Virus record (IMG/VR): IMGVR_UViG_3300005253_000231
Location: 1-24,638 of that record
Length of the DNA stretch: 24,638 nt
Reading direction: 5' to 3' (one strand)
Source: a virus
Below are positions 22,747 to 24,638 of the stretch, piece by piece. A model generated the notes under the pieces. It worked only from the letters and a program-made list of their open reading frames with translations. It was not told the DNA's origin and ran no database searches. Every line of letters starts with the position of its first letter. Position 1 is the stretch's first letter. The position numbers were made by a program, and so were the translations under genes.

Positions 22747-22955
22747 CGCGTCACTAGATTTCTAGAGATAGCAGAAGTAGCCCACATCTTCGCTTCTTCA
22801 AGTTTCGTCATCATAATAGACTTCTCCCTACAATCAGGCATGAGCCTATTCAAATCTTCCGCAAGCTCAATGAACTTGTCGGTAATATCTTCCTTGCGAG
22901 CGGCACCTTCGCGAGTCGTTTCATAATACGTAAATCGATTCTCAACGTCGTTCAT
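22743..22955 (-). CDS. acb2: Acb2/Tad1-hairpin family protein, probable anti-CBASS/anti-Thoeris cyclic-nucleotide sponge
   Basis: This 70-residue protein matches the small helical phage family now called the Acb2/Tad1 hairpin domain. The N-terminal NRFTYY element (about 6-11) corresponds to the RF-x-Y segment of the family, followed by a first helix (about 20-38) and the diagnostic segment PDCREKSIMMTKLEEAKMWA (about 40-59), ending SAISRN. Known members (Acb2 of Pseudomonas phages, Vs.4 of T4) bind cyclic di- and trinucleotide signals and stop CBASS effectors from being activated. The related Tad1 captures the Thoeris signal. By inference this protein sequesters a host immune second messenger in the cytoplasm as a small oligomer. 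Its ATG overlaps the terminase stop, its stop overlaps the portal start, and GGAG lies 7 bases upstream. It is therefore co-expressed with packaging genes. The family call is strong. Ligand and target immunity are not readable from sequence. Confidence 0.88.
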   Translation of the reverse strand: MNDVENRFTYYETTREGAARKEDITDKFIELAEDLNRLMPDCREKSIMMTKLEEAKMWATSAISRNLVTR

Positions 22956-24457
22956 ATCTGGGCTCCAAGTTTCGCAGACAAGAACATATGCGCTTGAGAG
23001 GATGCGTCGACCATATCCTTGAACTTCCCTCTTGGGAATCTAGTATGTTCCTTGATATACGCTGCAGTCCACGGTCTTCGCAGAACTACGACGTCTCCAT
23101 TCTCTACGGTCGTTGCCCACGGTTCTGCACGAGTGACCTTATCGCCTGTCACTCGATCAATCTTGACTTTGAATCCACGGAGGTTCCGAACGGTAGCCTG
23201 AGCAGATTCTTTCCCGCCTGAGCCTGGCTCCTGCTCAATCGAAACCCATACTTTTCTTCCATCACACTCGGCGTTCTTCTTGATTCGCTTTTCTCGCTTA
23301 GGCGCTTCCTCTTGAAACGCATCGCAATCAATAACAGCAACCATCCCATTCTGGAGATTCGCCATCAACACTCCAGCGGTTCGAGCTCCTCCGCCAACGG
23401 TGCCAGCTTTATCCCATGCTCTCCATGCCTTCTTGATCGGCGAAGGTAGAACGTCTACGACCAAGAAGCTTTCTTTCTTGAACATCCCTCCAGCACGAGC
23501 TTGCGGTTGCTGCTGGAACTGGGAGGACCATGCGTAATCGGTTATCTCTCCCTGAATCTCCACTACTGCTCTCGCGCTGAACCGTTCGGGGCAGAGGAGC
23601 TCGCCTTCCACTGTGCGAGGATCCTTGAAACCAAGTGATGTTCCTTCGTCTACCACCTCGTCTTCTGCATTCTCAGAGCCTGTCGCGACAACCTTCAATG
23701 AGCACTTATGAGCGAAGTCAACGATGCACTTCGGGTCATACTCCATCGCAAGGTTCAGGTGTTCATAACCCATCTCTGTCAGGGCTTCGTTCGTGGCATC
23801 ATCAAAGTGAACACGCTGCATGATGTAGATAATCGCACCAGTCTCGCGATCGTTCAAACGAGTGGGAAGCACCTCTCGGCAATACTCAATCGTTTCCTTC
23901 CGCCTCGGTTCTGATTCGCCATCTGCTACGTTATGCGGATCATCAAATGCTATGATGTCTCCGCCTTCCCCTGTTGCCGCCCCTCTGGTTGAGATCGCCA
24001 ATCGATAACCTGAGTCTGTGTTCTCATAACGCTGCTTTTGGTTTTGGTCGGACGCTAGTTTGATATCAGTCCCCCAGTAACCTTGCATCGATGAGAAGTA
24101 ATCGCTCTCAAGGATCTGCCTTGACTTTCTCGCGTCTCGTGTGGAGAGTGGTTGATGGTAGCTTCCACAAAGCCACCGGAGGGACGGCTTCTCAATCCAT
24201 GACCACACTGGAGCCATCACAGTTGAGACAGTAGACTTGCTCATTCTCGGAGGTTCGTTGATAACTAGTCGTCGAAGTTCCCCTTTGATTGCTGCTTCAA
24301 TGTGCTCACACTTCGCATCAATGTGCCATCCGCCAATAAACTTCGTAGCGGGCTCAATGACGTGCCAATGATTCTTAACGAAATGGCGGAGCTTCTTCTT
24401 AGAAAGCTCCGCCTTAATCGCGAACTGGTCACTGACAATGTCAAGTGCTGCGCTCAA
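22952..24457 (-). CDS. terL: Terminase large subunit (DNA-packaging ATPase and nuclease)
   Basis: This is the motor that docks on the portal, pumps DNA into the prohead with ATP and cuts the concatemer. The 501-residue protein has both expected domains. In the N-terminal ATPase, a Walker A-like loop EPPRMSKST lies at about 68-76, Walker B with the catalytic acid IIAFDDPHN at about 168-176, and a QRVHFDD segment near 214. In the C-terminal RNase H-like nuclease, candidate metal-binding acids are D349 (RAWDKAG), the IEQEPGSGGK segment near 407-416 and D481/D484 (KDMVDASSQAH). It resembles the family of large terminases whose C-terminus carries an AWD...TAGVLM motif. The chosen start is TTG at 24457, with AGGA 9 bases upstream. 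No ATG in this frame is better placed. The stop overlaps the next start as ATGA. The Walker A loop lacks the usual glycine before lysine (MSK instead of HGK). Confidence 0.95.
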   Translation of the reverse strand: MSAALDIVSDQFAIKAELSKKKLRHFVKNHWHVIEPATKFIGGWHIDAKCEHIEAAIKGELRRLVINEPPRMSKSTVSTVMAPVWSWIEKPSLRWLCGSYHQPLSTRDARKSRQILESDYFSSMQGYWGTDIKLASDQNQKQRYENTDSGYRLAISTRGAATGEGGDIIAFDDPHNVADGESEPRRKETIEYCREVLPTRLNDRETGAIIYIMQRVHFDDATNEALTEMGYEHLNLAMEYDPKCIVDFAHKCSLKVVATGSENAEDEVVDEGTSLGFKDPRTVEGELLCPERFSARAVVEIQGEITDYAWSSQFQQQPQARAGGMFKKESFLVVDVLPSPIKKAWRAWDKAGTVGGGARTAGVLMANLQNGMVAVIDCDAFQEEAPKREKRIKKNAECDGRKVWVSIEQEPGSGGKESAQATVRNLRGFKVKIDRVTGDKVTRAEPWATTVENGDVVVLRRPWTAAYIKEHTRFPRGKFKDMVDASSQAHMFLSAKLGAQI

Positions 24458-24461
24458 TGAG

Positions 24462-24638
24462 CTAAATCCTATCGATTGTCTTTCCAGAGTCAGACATCAG
24501 AAAACAAGCTCTTTCTGGGACGATCCACCACTCAATCTCTTTCCCGCGAGTAATGGCAAGTACATTTCCAACGCCTTGTTTCGGTTGACCCTTGAAATCA
24601 GTCATAATGAAACAATTCGGCCACTTTGAATATCCATT
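24462..24638 (-). CDS. C-terminal part of an unrecognised protein upstream of the terminase (runs off the right edge)
   Basis: The frame is open from the last base of the window to a TAG at 24462-24464, giving 58 residues. It has no stop inside the window, and the true start lies outside it. Visible stretches include KWPNCFIMTDFKGQPKQG, then GKEIEWWIVPERACF and a C-terminus SGKTIDRI. I recognise no family. The stop lies 4 bases before the terminase start, and the sequence just ahead of it (AGGA of ATAGGATTTAG) supplies the terminase ribosome-binding site, so the two genes appear to be translated from one message. Genes just upstream of a large terminase are often small terminases or small early proteins, but nothing in this fragment (no helix-turn-helix visible) lets me assign that. 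Coding status is inferred from the continuous frame and tight spacing. Confidence 0.65.
   Translation of the reverse strand, partial: NGYSKWPNCFIMTDFKGQPKQGVGNVLAITRGKEIEWWIVPERACFLMSDSGKTIDRI

Noticed and set aside
1-24638. CRISPR arrays, tRNA genes, insertion sequences, integrase or attachment sites
   Set aside because: I see no array of direct repeats with spacers, no cloverleaf, no transposase or integrase and no flanking direct repeats. The only tandem repeat is coding.

Overview
The window is an uninterrupted late (virion) operon of a tailed bacteriophage or prophage with a contractile tail. Every gene I can support lies on the minus strand, so the biological order runs from high to low coordinates. 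Most neighbouring genes abut or overlap by a few bases (ATGA or TAATG junctions), no gap exceeds about 115 bases, and no integrase, regulator, lysis gene or tRNA is visible. The host cannot be named from sequence alone. A purine-rich Shine-Dalgarno and the Mu-type baseplate genes suggest a bacterial, probably Gram-negative, host.

Packaging and head (24638 to about 10918): the C-terminal end of an unknown gene, the large terminase, a 70-residue protein of the Acb2/Tad1 hairpin family (cyclic-nucleotide sponges that block CBASS or Thoeris immunity), an HK97-type portal, three diverged tandem copies of an undescribed ~150-residue protein, a MuF-type minor head protein, a virion protein interrupted by an in-frame TGA, an HK97-type prohead protease, an HK97-fold major capsid protein and a putative decoration protein. 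A small acidic protein, a gp6-like connector, a possible acetyltransferase-like protein, a protein with an Ig-like domain plus eleven exact-length decapeptide repeats, an unknown protein, a head-tail joining protein and an HK97 gp10-like protein follow.

Tail and baseplate (about 10921 to 1): this closely follows the phage Mu gene order: probable tail terminator, small gp38-position protein, sheath, tube, tail assembly chaperone with a -1 frame extension, a short tape measure, then equivalents of Mu gpN, gpP, gp45, gp46, gp47 and gp48, and the start of a tail fibre that runs off the left edge.

The head follows the HK97 plan (portal, MuF, protease, capsid with N-terminal delta domain) while the tail follows the Mu plan. 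Non-coding structure is concentrated around the capsid and decoration genes: a 10-bp stem whose loop can pair with the 5' flank just after the capsid stop, a 9-bp perfect hairpin just before the decoration gene's ribosome-binding site, and a 16-bp interrupted stem after the decoration gene. The items most worth attention are the Acb2-like gene inside the packaging operon, the in-frame TGA, the triplicated unknown gene, the repeat/Ig protein and the unusual frameshift region.
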